A stretch of DNA of 64,000 nucleotides from Arcticibacter tournemirensis. GTDB taxonomy: Bacteria > Bacteroidota > Bacteroidia > Sphingobacteriales > Sphingobacteriaceae. The stretch is from positions 868,001-932,000 of the forward strand of contig NZ_VFPL01000001.1 in NCBI RefSeq assembly GCF_006716645.1, given 5' to 3'. A program made the position numbers and the translations under genes. Of this stretch, positions 8,323-16,888 are shown in pieces (the stretch's first letter is position 1; each line of letters begins with the position of its first letter). The notes under the pieces are model-generated. The model saw only the letters and a list, made by a program, of their open reading frames with translations, did no database searches and had not been told where the DNA came from.

Positions 8323-8394
8323 CAACAATCGTCCCCTTTCAACTGTCCATTCTCAATTGTCCCCTGTCAATTGTCCATTTTCAATGATCCATTC
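8323..8394. repeat. Heptad array (TGTCCAT/TCTCAAT family) overlapping the SDR gene end
   Basis: About ten degenerate 7-bp units (for example TGTCCAT, TCTCAAT, TGTCCCC, TGTCAAT) run without spacers. The array covers the last dozen codons and the stop of the SDR gene at 8353, so it encodes that protein's C-terminal tail. Unlike the arrays near 3.3 and 47 kb, only one orientation is present. Confidence 0.7.
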
Positions 8395-9339
8395 TTTTAT
8401 GCTCTCCTTCACCGGTTTAAACCTGAAATCAGGAAAGAAGCGTAAGAATTTTTCTGAAGAGTAGCTCGTCTGTTTAGAAGCACTGTGTGCCGTATCCTTT
8501 GTCAGGCCGTATTTCTTACCCGTGAAAAATCCGGCGAGCCGGGTGAGCCGCCAGGCAATCGAGAGCAGCCAGGGTCTGGCCCTGATATTAGGCGTTTTAG
8601 TTCCAAGTGCGTGTGCTACTGTTTCAAATACCGTCTTGAAAGCGATGTTTTCTGAGTTAAGAATGAAGCGTTCAGAGCGAACGTCGGCTTCCATCAGCAA
8701 GATCATCGCCCTCGCAACATCTTCAACATCCGCCATTCCGCAAACACCATCTGTATAGAACTTTGATCCCTTCCGCGCCATGTCAAAAATTTGACCGCTT
8801 CCCTGGGTTCCCGCGTTTTTACCAATAATGATGGAGGGATTCACAATGACAGCGTTCAGTCCTTCTGCAATTCCCCGCCAAACTTCCATTTCACTTTCGT
8901 ATTTCGAAATAGAATAACCGTGCTGGCTTCCGTCAAATTCCCAAAAGCTCTTTTCATTTACAGCGTTTCCGTTCTTCGGATCTCCCAGCGCCGCCACAGA
9001 GCTAACATGCACCAGTTTCTCGACGCCGTGCTCCATGCACAGGTCAACAACATATGCGGTGCCTTCTTCATTTACTCTGATCATTTTCTTTTTGTCAGAT
9101 GGCTGAAATGAAATGGTGGCTGCACAATGGTACACGTGGCTGATCCCTGCAAATGCCTTTTCAAGAGAAAAATAGTCGAGCAGGTCGGAGTCGAACCACT
9201 CAATCTGAGGGATGGATTTTAAAGTATCGGGAATTACAGAGCTTTCGCGTTTCAATGCCCGAACCCTTTTCCCTTGTGCGTATAGTTGTCTTACTAATTC
9301 TGAACCTAAAAAACCTGTTGCGCCAGTAACCAATATCAT
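8353..9339 (-). CDS. Extended short-chain dehydrogenase/reductase (NAD-dependent epimerase/dehydratase family)
   Basis: This Rossmann-fold protein begins MILVTGATGFLGSELVRQLY, with the GxxGxxG cofactor motif. It has VYHCAATISF, then VSSVAALG, and the YSISKYESE active-site Tyr and Lys. It resembles dihydroflavonol-4-reductase/3-beta-HSD-like extended SDRs; the substrate is unknown. I chose the start at 9339 rather than the in-frame ATG at 9366 for two reasons. The -7 box at 9365-9372 would start transcription downstream of 9366, and the Rossmann strand begins at 9339. The last residues (IENGQLTGDN) are encoded by a heptad-repeat array, so the tail is probably not ancestral. Divergent from the arginase-fold gene. 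Confidence 0.85.
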   Translation of the reverse strand: MILVTGATGFLGSELVRQLYAQGKRVRALKRESSVIPDTLKSIPQIEWFDSDLLDYFSLEKAFAGISHVYHCAATISFQPSDKKKMIRVNEEGTAYVVDLCMEHGVEKLVHVSSVAALGDPKNGNAVNEKSFWEFDGSQHGYSISKYESEMEVWRGIAEGLNAVIVNPSIIIGKNAGTQGSGQIFDMARKGSKFYTDGVCGMADVEDVARAMILLMEADVRSERFILNSENIAFKTVFETVAHALGTKTPNIRARPWLLSIAWRLTRLAGFFTGKKYGLTKDTAHSASKQTSYSSEKFLRFFPDFRFKPVKESIKEWIIENGQLTGDN

Positions 9340-9364
9340 CCGGCAAAATTTTGAAAATGCTTTC

Positions 9365-9372
9365 AAAAGTAA
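9365..9372 (-). promoter_or_regulatory. -7 box for the SDR gene (decides its start)
   Basis: The minus strand reads TACTTTTG, an exact TAnnTTTG match. The predicted transcript start is about 9358, inside the longer version of the reading frame. That supports translation from the ATG at 9339. Confidence 0.5.
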
Positions 9373-9400
9373 ATGAATAAAATGGATATTTGGAGCGAAT

Positions 9401-10585
9401 ATGTCTTTAAACGATTTTTTCTCGCCTGTCGATCACGATAAAATTAGCCCCCAGTCAGGTTTTCTGCCTGGCCAGCTGGGTGCACGAGCTATAATTTATT
9501 CCGGCGAATTTCCCGAATTAAGTAAGGAAAACTTTGATATAGCTTTATTTGGGGTACTTGACGACAGGAATGCGGTAAACAATCAGGGATGTGCCCTCGG
9601 CCCCGATTATGTACGGGAAAAGCTATATAGTTTGTATGAGGGAACAGCGAACATGCGTATTGCAGATCTTGGCAATATTAAAGCTGGTCACACTGTTTCC
9701 GACACCTATATCGCCGTAAAGACGGTAGTTGCAGAACTTGTAAAAGAGAATATCCTTCCTGTCATTATTGGCGGGGGGCAAGATCTTACATACGCTCAAT
9801 ATATGGCCTACGAGGAGCTTGAGCAAAAGGCCGATCTTGTTGTTATCGATCCGAAATTCGACCTCGACGGTACTACTGATGTCTCTACCATTGAAACAAA
9901 GTCGGATGCTTATTTGAATAAGATCTTCCTTCATCAACCCAATTATCTTTTTAACTTCAGTAATATTGGTTATCAGAGTTATTACGTTAACCAGGACAGC
10001 CTTCGCGTGATGGAGCAGCTGTTATTTGACGTGAATCGACTTGGCGACTTTTACGGAAGAATTCCTGTTGCAGAACCTATTATTCGCAATGCTAACATAT
10101 TAAGCTTTGATATTTCAGCAATCCGGTCATCCGATGCAGGCGGAAACGCGAATGCCAATCCAAACGGTTTTTACGGCGAAGAAGCCTGCCAGTTATGTCG
10201 CTATGCCGGCATGAGCGACAAGCTGAGCTCTTTCGGATTGTACGAATTTAACCCGGCTTTTGACCGCAACGGACAAACAGCAATGTTACTTGCCCAAATG
10301 ATATGGTATCTTTTTGATGGATATTATCAGCGGAAAAGTGATTTTCCTCTTCAGCCTAAATCTCAATACCTCATTTACAGAGCAACACTCAGCGACAATA
10401 CCCATGAGCTTGTTTTTGTAAAAAGCAAAAAGTCGGATCGCTGGTGGATGCAGGTTCCTTATCCCACAAGTCATTCGGGGAACGACCGGTACCATCTTGT
10501 TCCCTGTCGCTACGACGATTATCAGACTGCCGTGAACGGCGAAATGCCAGACCTCTGGTGGCGTACCTATCAGAAGCTGGTGTAA
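9401..10585 (+). CDS. Arginase/formimidoylglutamase-fold protein with altered metal ligands
   Basis: This 394-residue protein follows the ureohydrolase pattern (FGVLDDRNAVNNQGCALGPD, then the three metal-site regions). In active enzymes those regions hold a G-G-x-H, a D-x-H-x-D and a D-x-D motif. Here they read IIGGGQDLTYAQY (His replaced by Gln), VVIDPKFDLD (His replaced by Phe or Lys) and LSFDISAIRSSDAG (one Asp lost). Dimanganese binding therefore looks impaired. Similar proteins are often labelled formimidoylglutamase in Bacteroidota. Here hydrolase activity is doubtful, and a binding or different catalytic role is possible. It is transcribed divergently from the SDR gene, with 61 bp between starts. 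No hut genes are nearby. Confidence 0.75.
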   Translation: MSLNDFFSPVDHDKISPQSGFLPGQLGARAIIYSGEFPELSKENFDIALFGVLDDRNAVNNQGCALGPDYVREKLYSLYEGTANMRIADLGNIKAGHTVSDTYIAVKTVVAELVKENILPVIIGGGQDLTYAQYMAYEELEQKADLVVIDPKFDLDGTTDVSTIETKSDAYLNKIFLHQPNYLFNFSNIGYQSYYVNQDSLRVMEQLLFDVNRLGDFYGRIPVAEPIIRNANILSFDISAIRSSDAGGNANANPNGFYGEEACQLCRYAGMSDKLSSFGLYEFNPAFDRNGQTAMLLAQMIWYLFDGYYQRKSDFPLQPKSQYLIYRATLSDNTHELVFVKSKKSDRWWMQVPYPTSHSGNDRYHLVPCRYDDYQTAVNGEMPDLWWRTYQKLV

Positions 10586-10592
10586 AAGGGAA

Positions 10593-10620
10593 TCTTGAGT
10601 CTGAGTCTTGGGACTTGAGT
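10593..10620. repeat. Short heptad-like array (TCTTGAG family)
   Basis: Four degenerate units (TCTTGAG, TCTGAG, TCTTGGG, ACTTGAG) lie 8 bp after the stop of the arginase-fold gene. This is the weakest member of the heptad set: one unit is 6 bp. Confidence 0.4.
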
Positions 10621-10670
10621 AAAAGCGAAAAGTAGAGAGCCCAATCTAATCTTAAATCTTTTTTTAAATA

Positions 10671-10683
10671 TTAACACTGTTAA
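10671..10683 (+). promoter_or_regulatory. Predicted TetR operator 1
   Basis: The 13-bp palindrome TTAACACTGTTAA sits immediately upstream of the -7 box of the tetR gene. It shares the core TTAACnnTGTTAA with the second palindrome in front of the tolC-like gene. That is what one expects for an autoregulating TetR repressor. Confidence 0.6.
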
Positions 10684-10684
10684 G

Positions 10685-10692
10685 TATATTTG
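10685..10692 (+). promoter_or_regulatory. -7 box of the efflux operon
   Basis: TATATTTG matches TAnnTTTG and starts one base after operator 1. The predicted transcript start is near 10699, only a few bases before the ATG at 10704, so the leader is nearly absent. Confidence 0.5.
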
Positions 10693-10703
10693 CGGTGTTA
10701 TTT

Positions 10704-11354
10704 ATGGGAATAAAAGAAAGAAAAGAACGGCATAAGGAAGATCTAAAGCAATTAATACTTGATACGGCCAAGGCCTTATTTATGAAATATGGCTATGAAG
10801 CGACCTCAATCCGTAAGATTGCAGCTGAGATAGAGTTTAGTCCTACTACTATTTATCTTTATTATAAGGATAAGAGCGATATCATTTATGCGCTTCATCA
10901 GGAAGGTTTTAAGCTGATGGGACAAAAGTTCAGTGCCCTGATTAACGTAGAACATCCTTTTGAGCGCTTGAAAGCGATGGGTAAAACCTATATGCAATTT
11001 GCTCTTGAGAATAGCGATTTCTATGAACTAATGTTCATCATGAAAGAGCCGCTTGAGTTTTTAGACAATAATTGTGGTGATACACCCGGCGGGGAGGGAT
11101 GGCCTGAAGGTTATAATACCTTTAATTCATTGTTGATGACAATAGAAGAATGCCAGCGGGTGGGTTATTTCAAAGGTCATGAACCCAGAGTCTTCGCTTT
11201 GATGGTATGGTCTACTATGCACGGTTTGTGCAGCCTTACAGTGCACGGACATTTAGGACACATGGCAAAGAGCCATAACTTTTTTGAGGATGGGGTAGAA
11301 GCCCTTGAAGCTGCATTTGCAAGCTATGTCCGATTGCTTGAAGGTGTGAAATAA
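10704..11354 (+). CDS. TetR/AcrR-family transcriptional repressor
   Basis: This 216-residue regulator has an N-terminal TetR HTH in residues 10-58 (TSIRKIAAEIEFSPTTIYLY followed by YKDKSDIIYAL) and an all-helical C-terminal ligand domain. It is the first gene of an RND efflux operon and almost certainly controls it. A GTG three codons upstream is possible, but the ATG at 10704 fits better because the -7 box ends at 10692. The C-terminal domain (MKEPLEFLDNNCGDTPGGEG, then FALMVWSTMHGLCSL) resembles TetR proteins with a WHG-like C-terminal domain. The inducing compound cannot be read from sequence. Confidence 0.9.
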   Translation: MGIKERKERHKEDLKQLILDTAKALFMKYGYEATSIRKIAAEIEFSPTTIYLYYKDKSDIIYALHQEGFKLMGQKFSALINVEHPFERLKAMGKTYMQFALENSDFYELMFIMKEPLEFLDNNCGDTPGGEGWPEGYNTFNSLLMTIEECQRVGYFKGHEPRVFALMVWSTMHGLCSLTVHGHLGHMAKSHNFFEDGVEALEAAFASYVRLLEGVK

Positions 11355-11369
11355 ATTTTTTTTATCCAC

Positions 11370-11388
11370 TTATTAACGGTGTTAATAA
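11370..11388 (+). promoter_or_regulatory. Predicted TetR operator 2, overlapping the tolC-like start codon
   Basis: A perfect inverted repeat, TTATTAAC - GGT - GTTAATAA, ends on the A of the ATG at 11388. Its core TTAACGGTGTTAA matches operator 1 at 11 of 13 positions. Bound protein would block a start site or the passage of polymerase between tetR and the efflux genes. Confidence 0.6.
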
Positions 11389-12767
11389 TGAGAACAGTAT
11401 TAATTGTATGTATGATTTTTTTATCCTGTTTGCCTTGCTCAATGAGCCATGCGCAGGTAGCGACGGAGAGAAATCCTCTTGACGCATATATTGCTGAGGG
11501 TTTAAAAAACAATATAGTCATTCAGCAGAAGGATATTTCGCTAGAGAAAGCTCTGCTTTCGCTTCAAACAGCGAAGAGCCTGTTTTTGCCTACCATAGCT
11601 TTCCAAATGAACTATCAGACAGCCGACGGCGGGCGGAATATTCCATTGCCCCTCGGCGATTTGCTGAACGGCGCTTATGCCACCTTAAATCAGTTGACAA
11701 ACTCTCAGAACTTTCCCCAACTCGAAAATCAGTCAATAACCTTTCTTCCGAAGAACTTCTACGATGCTAAACTACGTACTACGGTTCCTGTGATCAACTC
11801 CGACATTATCTACAATCGAAAGATCAGCGGGCAGCAGGTTGTTCTGCAGGAATTTGAAGTTGCAACCTATCGCAGGGAACTGGTTAAAAATATAAAGTCG
11901 GCCTATTTTAACTACCTCACAGCTCTCAACGCTGTGGACATCTATCAGTCGACCATAGACCTGGCAAACGAAGGAAAACGAGTAAACGAGAAGCTACTGG
12001 AGAACGGAAAGGGACTGCACGCTTATGTATTAAGGGCTAATAGTGAAATTGCCTCAGCACAGGCTCAGCTTACTCAGGCAAAACAGCAGGTTGAAAACGC
12101 AAAGTTATATTTCAATTCATTATTGAACCGTCCGGGCGATTCACCTGTCGATACCGCGTATAATGCCGACGCTGGTCTTATTCATGCTTCCGTGCAATTA
12201 AAAGAGGAAACAGGTCCCGCTGCGCGCGAAGAACTACAGTCACTGCAACAAGGAATTCGCATCAACGAAACAGTAGTGAAAATGAATAAAAGCTATTGGA
12301 TCCCCAAATTAAGTGGGTTTCTTGATCTCGGCTCTCAGGCTGAAGGATGGAAATATAACGACCAGTCTCGGTATTACCTCGCAGGCTTGCAACTCGATCT
12401 TCCTGTTTTTGCCGGAAACCGTAACCAGCAGAAGTTGAAACAAGCGGGCCTCGACGCCAGGAACGCGCAGCTGAATCTCGATCTGGTACAGCAACAGCTT
12501 GAGCTGAGCAGCAGCGTTGCCCGTAATAATCTAAAAGCGGCATGGGAGACTTATCGATCAGCGCAGGTGCAGCTAGAAGCAGCAGAGTCGTATCAGAGAC
12601 TCATCGAACGCGGCTTCAGAGCGGGTACAAACACCTATATAGAAACGGTAGACGCCCGTACCCAACTGACCTCTGCCCGGATGGCGGTCCTAATAAATAA
12701 GTATAATGTTCTTGCTGCTTCTGCAACCCTCGAACGGGAAACAGCTTCATACACGTTCAGTAAATAA
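11388..12767 (+). CDS. TolC-family outer-membrane efflux protein
   Basis: This 459-residue protein has a cleavable signal peptide (MRTVLIVCMIFLSCLPCSMS, then HAQ). Two OEP repeats of long helices and strands follow. The first repeat includes LVKNIKSAYFNYLTALNAVD and QAQLTQAKQQVENAKLYFNS; the second includes LAGLQLDLPVFAGNRNQQKL and RAGTNTYIETVDARTQLTSA. TolC-like channels form trimers that connect the RND pump and its adaptor to the outside. A GTG three codons upstream lies inside operator 2, so the ATG at 11388 is preferred. The gene is 33 bp after tetR and 6 bp before the adaptor gene, so a single operon is likely. Confidence 0.92.
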   Translation: MRTVLIVCMIFLSCLPCSMSHAQVATERNPLDAYIAEGLKNNIVIQQKDISLEKALLSLQTAKSLFLPTIAFQMNYQTADGGRNIPLPLGDLLNGAYATLNQLTNSQNFPQLENQSITFLPKNFYDAKLRTTVPVINSDIIYNRKISGQQVVLQEFEVATYRRELVKNIKSAYFNYLTALNAVDIYQSTIDLANEGKRVNEKLLENGKGLHAYVLRANSEIASAQAQLTQAKQQVENAKLYFNSLLNRPGDSPVDTAYNADAGLIHASVQLKEETGPAAREELQSLQQGIRINETVVKMNKSYWIPKLSGFLDLGSQAEGWKYNDQSRYYLAGLQLDLPVFAGNRNQQKLKQAGLDARNAQLNLDLVQQQLELSSSVARNNLKAAWETYRSAQVQLEAAESYQRLIERGFRAGTNTYIETVDARTQLTSARMAVLINKYNVLAASATLERETASYTFSK

Positions 12768-12773
12768 GATATC

Positions 12774-13823
12774 ATGAAAAAGACACTTTTTATTCATAGC
12801 ATAGGTTTGTTCTGCTCATTGCTGCTGTTCTCATGCGGTAATAATAAGCAGTCGGATGAGGCTGTACAGGAAGATATAATACCGGTAAGGCTGCAGCCGC
12901 TTGAGCTGGGCAGCGATGGAACGATAGTGCATGCTTCTGGTTTATTTACAACGGACGATGAAACCGTATTATCTTTTAAAACAGGCGGTGTCATAAACCG
13001 CATTTTTGTGAAAGAGGGCGATGCTGTAAAGGCGGGGCAGGTGTTGGCAACCCTGAATCTAACGGAGGTAAACGCAGGTGCACAGCAGGCCACTTTAGCA
13101 AAAGAGAAAGCACAACGGGACTATCAGAGAGCCTTTAGATTATATAAAGACAGCGTGGCGACGCTCGAGCAAATGCAGAATGCGCGTACAGCACTGGAAG
13201 TTGCAACTCAGCAGCTGAAGGCTGTCTCGTTCAACAAGCAGTATTCCGAAATCCGGGCGACGGTTAGTGGCTTTGTTCTCCAGAAGTTCGCTAACGAAGG
13301 CCAGATGGTAGGGCCGGGAACTCCCGTACTGCAGGTCAATGGGGCAGGTAAGGGGCAATGGTTGTTGAAAGTTGGGGTGAGTGACCGCCAATGGGCAGCT
13401 ATTGCCAGGGGAGACAAGGCTACCGTTCAGACGGATGCCCTGCCTGGAAAAGTATTGCAGGCATACGTATTCAAAAAGTCAGAAGGCATTGATCCTTCGT
13501 CCGGGACGTTCATTATTCATCTTAAACTAAATGCAAAGGCTGAAGGATTGGCGTCGGGTTTGTTTGGAAAAGCTGCCATTACGCCTTCTGTGAAAATAGT
13601 GAACACCTGGGCTATTCCTTATGACGCACTTCTGGATGGCGATGGCGGAAAGGGTTATGTATTTACTTCAGATGACCGCAAAACGGCAAAAAAAACAGAG
13701 GTAAAAATAGGAGAGATACACCAGGATAGTGTGACGATAACCGGCGGACTGGAGAATGCAAAGTTTTTGATTGTCTCCGGCAGTCCCTACCTGAACGACG
13801 GATCTAAAATCAAAGTGCAGTAA
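12774..13823 (+). CDS. RND efflux periplasmic adaptor (membrane fusion protein), lipoprotein
   Basis: This 349-residue protein has a lipobox (LLLFSCGNNK, Cys near residue 21). It should be anchored in the inner membrane and bridge the RND pump to the TolC-like channel. The barrel-sandwich hybrid is visible as GGVINRIFVKEGDAVKAGQV and the returning lipoyl half SGFVLQKFANEGQMVGPGTP. A short helical hairpin (QRDYQRAFRLYKDSVATLEQ) lies between them. A beta-barrel (VSDRQWAAIARGDKATVQTD) and a membrane-proximal domain follow. Both flanking genes are within 12 bp. Confidence 0.92.
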   Translation: MKKTLFIHSIGLFCSLLLFSCGNNKQSDEAVQEDIIPVRLQPLELGSDGTIVHASGLFTTDDETVLSFKTGGVINRIFVKEGDAVKAGQVLATLNLTEVNAGAQQATLAKEKAQRDYQRAFRLYKDSVATLEQMQNARTALEVATQQLKAVSFNKQYSEIRATVSGFVLQKFANEGQMVGPGTPVLQVNGAGKGQWLLKVGVSDRQWAAIARGDKATVQTDALPGKVLQAYVFKKSEGIDPSSGTFIIHLKLNAKAEGLASGLFGKAAITPSVKIVNTWAIPYDALLDGDGGKGYVFTSDDRKTAKKTEVKIGEIHQDSVTITGGLENAKFLIVSGSPYLNDGSKIKVQ

Positions 13824-13834
13824 GGAGGCGTACG

Positions 13835-16800
13835 ATGGATATTTCGAAATATGCAGTAAAAAACTATCAGTTTACCCTCATCATGGTGCTGATGGTAGTT
13901 GCGGTTGGTATAAGCACCTTGCTGACGATGCCAAGGGCAGAAGACCCGGACATGAAGACGCCACAGTTTCCCGTGGTGATAATATACCCCGGTACCAGTC
14001 CCAAAGACATGGAGCAACTGGTGGTAAAGCCGCTCGAGTCAAAACTTTATGGGCTGGATAATATCAAACGTATAAAGACAAATGTGCTGAACGGCCTGGC
14101 CGTAATCAATGTCGAATACAGGCATGGCAGTAATGTAGAGGATAAATATCAGGAACTGATCAGGGAGATAGGTGCGCTTCGCAGTCAGCTGCCCCAGGAT
14201 ATTTACAGCATAGATGTGCAGAAGGTGGAACCCTCCGGAGTGAACGTTCTGCAGATAGCGCTAATTTCGGAAAATGCATCTCGGGGCAAGATGAAAAAGT
14301 TCTCGGAAGATCTTCAGGATGAGCTTGAAAAGATATCTTCACTCAAGGATGTGAGGATCCACGGGTTGCCCCAACAACTCATCAGGATAGATGTACAGCC
14401 CGACCGGCTTGAACAATTACATATTCCACTTGCTACCGTTATGCAGGCGGTGCAAAGTGAAGCAGGCAATATACCGGGAGGAAGCATTATAGCAGGAGGA
14501 AAGTCTTTTAGCGTGAAGACCAGTGGAAATTATCAAAGCATAGAGCAGATAAAGAACACAATCATTTCCAGTAACGCAGGCAAGAATATTCTCCTGCGGG
14601 ATGTAGGCAATGTGTATCCTGATTATGCCCCGGAGACACATATGACCCGTCTTAACAGTCACCGTTGCCTTTTTGTAACGGCTGCCCAGAAGGAGGGTGA
14701 AAATATCAGTGCAACACAGGAAATGTATCTGCCCGTTATTGAGAAATTTAAAACGACCCTTCCCGCCAATATAGATCTGGTGGTGAACTTCGATCAGGCC
14801 GACAATGTAAACCATCGGCTGAAAGGCCTTGGTATCGACTTTGCCATAGCCGTTTTTTTGGTACTGATCACTTTGTTACCTCTGGGTTCAAGAGCTTCGT
14901 TGGTGGTGATGATTGCTATTCCCTTGTCGCTGTCCATCGGCGTTGTACTTGTACATCTTGCCGGTTTTAGTCTTAATCAGTTAAGTATTGTCGGTTTTGT
15001 TGTGGCATTGGGCTTACTGGTTGACGATAGTATTGTCGTTATTGAAAATATAGAACGCTGGATGAGGGAGGGGCATTCCCGGCTGGAAGCGGCGCTCAAA
15101 GCAACAAAGCAGATTGCAATGGCCGTTGTTGGGTGTACGGCCACTCTCGTTATTGCCTTTATGCCTCTGATGTTTATGCCGGAAGCTTCAGGTGATTTTA
15201 TAAGAAGTCTGCCTACAGCGGTGATCAGCTCTGTACTTGCATCCATGCTGATTGCGCTTACTGTAGTTCCTTTTCTGGCGAGCCGCATGCTTAAGCCGCA
15301 TGCGAACCCTGCGGGAAACGTTGTTTTACGCGCATTTCAAAAAGTAATTCATGGCACGTATTCTGTATTGTTGGATAAGGCGCTGAAGAAACCATGGCAT
15401 ACCATTGTCATTGCAGTGGTTATTTTCGGAGCGTCTCTATCACTCATTCCCGTTATTGGGTTCAGCCTGTTCCCTTCATCAGAAAAACCGCAATTCCTGA
15501 TAGATATTACAGCCCCTCTTCAGTCCAATATATACTATACCGACAGCATCACCAGGCAGATAGAACGAAAGTTAAAAAGCATGCCCGAAGTGAAGTATTA
15601 TTCGTCGAACGTTGGAAAGGGAAATCCCCGGATCTATTATAATGTAATCCAGCAGAATGAGAAGTCCGATCTTGCCGAGATCTTTGTTCAATTGCGACCC
15701 GATACCCGGGCCGACAGGAAGACGGAGATTATTGCAGAGCTAAGGAAGGCCTGGACGCCCTATCCCGGCGCTAAAATAGAAGTAAAGGATTTCGAACAGG
15801 GAATTCCTATGATCTCTCCTGTAGAAGTACGGCTTTTGGGCGACAATCTGGATACCCTTCGGAATCTGGCATCCAGGGTCGAAGCGCTGCTCAAAAACAC
15901 GGAGGGGGCAATCTATGTGAACAACCCGGTGAGAAACAATAAAACGGATATACGCGTAGATATCAACCGGCAAAAAGCGCTGGCTTTGGGTGTCCCCGCC
16001 GTAAATGTCGATCGCACGGTAAGAATGGCGCTGGCAGGTATCGACCTTGGAGTATTTTCAGATCCAGCTACTGATAATGATGATTATCTTTTGCGTATGA
16101 GTATTCCCAGGCCGTCCTATCCCGACTTGTCCGTTTTTGATGGTATCTATGTCAATAATGTGAAGGGAGGAGCGGTACCTCTGAATCAGCTTGCAACGCT
16201 CCGGTTAGAATCTTCGCCCTCAAATATCAATCATATTAATAAAGAGCGTACGGTTTCTGTCAATAGTTTTGTTCAGAAGGGCTATCAGAATGACCGTGTC
16301 ATTCAGGATGTGATCAGCAAAATGGATCAAATGACGTTTCCTGCCGGATATCATTACCAAATGGGAGGGGAGGTAGAGACCACCCAGGAGTCGTTTGGCG
16401 GCTTCGGGACCATCGTCCTTATTACCGTCTTCCTGTTTATCGCGGTGCTCGTACTCGAATTTAAGACATTCAAGAGTACCCTGATCGTTCTTTCGGTCAT
16501 TCCCTTAGGTATTGTGGGAGCCGTATTGGCTTTACTGGTTACAGGAAACACCCTTTCATTTGTCGCCACGGTTGGTATAGTTGCGCTTGCCGGTATTGAA
16601 GTGAAGAACACCATCCTTCTGGTCGACTTTACCAACCAGCTGCGGCGGGATGGAATGCCACTGAACGATGCGATTGAAAAAGCAGGTGAAATCCGTTTTC
16701 TGCCTATTATTCTAACCTCGCTGACCGCTATTGGCGGTTTATTGCCCATCGCCTGGTCTAGTAACCCATTAATCTCTCCTTTGGCGATTGTCATGATCGG

Positions 16801-16888
16801 AGGACTGATCAGTTCAACACTCCTGTCGAGGGTCGTAACGCCTGTGGTGTACAAATTGATGCCGCCGGTGATAAAGCACCCCCACTAA
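13835..16888 (+). CDS. RND (HAE1/AcrB-like) efflux permease
   Basis: This 1017-residue proton-driven pump has the usual duplicated layout. TM1 begins after residue 12, a first large periplasmic loop follows, and TM2-6 carry the proton-relay acidic pair in FVVALGLLVDDSIVVIENIE. TM7, a second periplasmic loop and TM8-12 complete it. The porter signature PQFPVVIIYPGTSPKDMEQL is near residue 45. It belongs to the branch typical of TetR-controlled pumps in Bacteroidota; the substrate is unknown. A strong Shine-Dalgarno AAGGAGG (13822-13828, spacing 6) precedes the ATG, which is unusual for this phylum. The stop overlaps the stop of the opposite-strand gene by 4 bases. Confidence 0.94.
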   Translation: MDISKYAVKNYQFTLIMVLMVVAVGISTLLTMPRAEDPDMKTPQFPVVIIYPGTSPKDMEQLVVKPLESKLYGLDNIKRIKTNVLNGLAVINVEYRHGSNVEDKYQELIREIGALRSQLPQDIYSIDVQKVEPSGVNVLQIALISENASRGKMKKFSEDLQDELEKISSLKDVRIHGLPQQLIRIDVQPDRLEQLHIPLATVMQAVQSEAGNIPGGSIIAGGKSFSVKTSGNYQSIEQIKNTIISSNAGKNILLRDVGNVYPDYAPETHMTRLNSHRCLFVTAAQKEGENISATQEMYLPVIEKFKTTLPANIDLVVNFDQADNVNHRLKGLGIDFAIAVFLVLITLLPLGSRASLVVMIAIPLSLSIGVVLVHLAGFSLNQLSIVGFVVALGLLVDDSIVVIENIERWMREGHSRLEAALKATKQIAMAVVGCTATLVIAFMPLMFMPEASGDFIRSLPTAVISSVLASMLIALTVVPFLASRMLKPHANPAGNVVLRAFQKVIHGTYSVLLDKALKKPWHTIVIAVVIFGASLSLIPVIGFSLFPSSEKPQFLIDITAPLQSNIYYTDSITRQIERKLKSMPEVKYYSSNVGKGNPRIYYNVIQQNEKSDLAEIFVQLRPDTRADRKTEIIAELRKAWTPYPGAKIEVKDFEQGIPMISPVEVRLLGDNLDTLRNLASRVEALLKNTEGAIYVNNPVRNNKTDIRVDINRQKALALGVPAVNVDRTVRMALAGIDLGVFSDPATDNDDYLLRMSIPRPSYPDLSVFDGIYVNNVKGGAVPLNQLATLRLESSPSNINHINKERTVSVNSFVQKGYQNDRVIQDVISKMDQMTFPAGYHYQMGGEVETTQESFGGFGTIVLITVFLFIAVLVLEFKTFKSTLIVLSVIPLGIVGAVLALLVTGNTLSFVATVGIVALAGIEVKNTILLVDFTNQLRRDGMPLNDAIEKAGEIRFLPIILTSLTAIGGLLPIAWSSNPLISPLAIVMIGGLISSTLLSRVVTPVVYKLMPPVIKHPH

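Noticed and set aside
16354-16854. Minus-strand open frame of 166 codons inside the RND permease gene
   Set aside because: It is antisense to conserved membrane helices of the permease; its composition is what a shadow frame gives.
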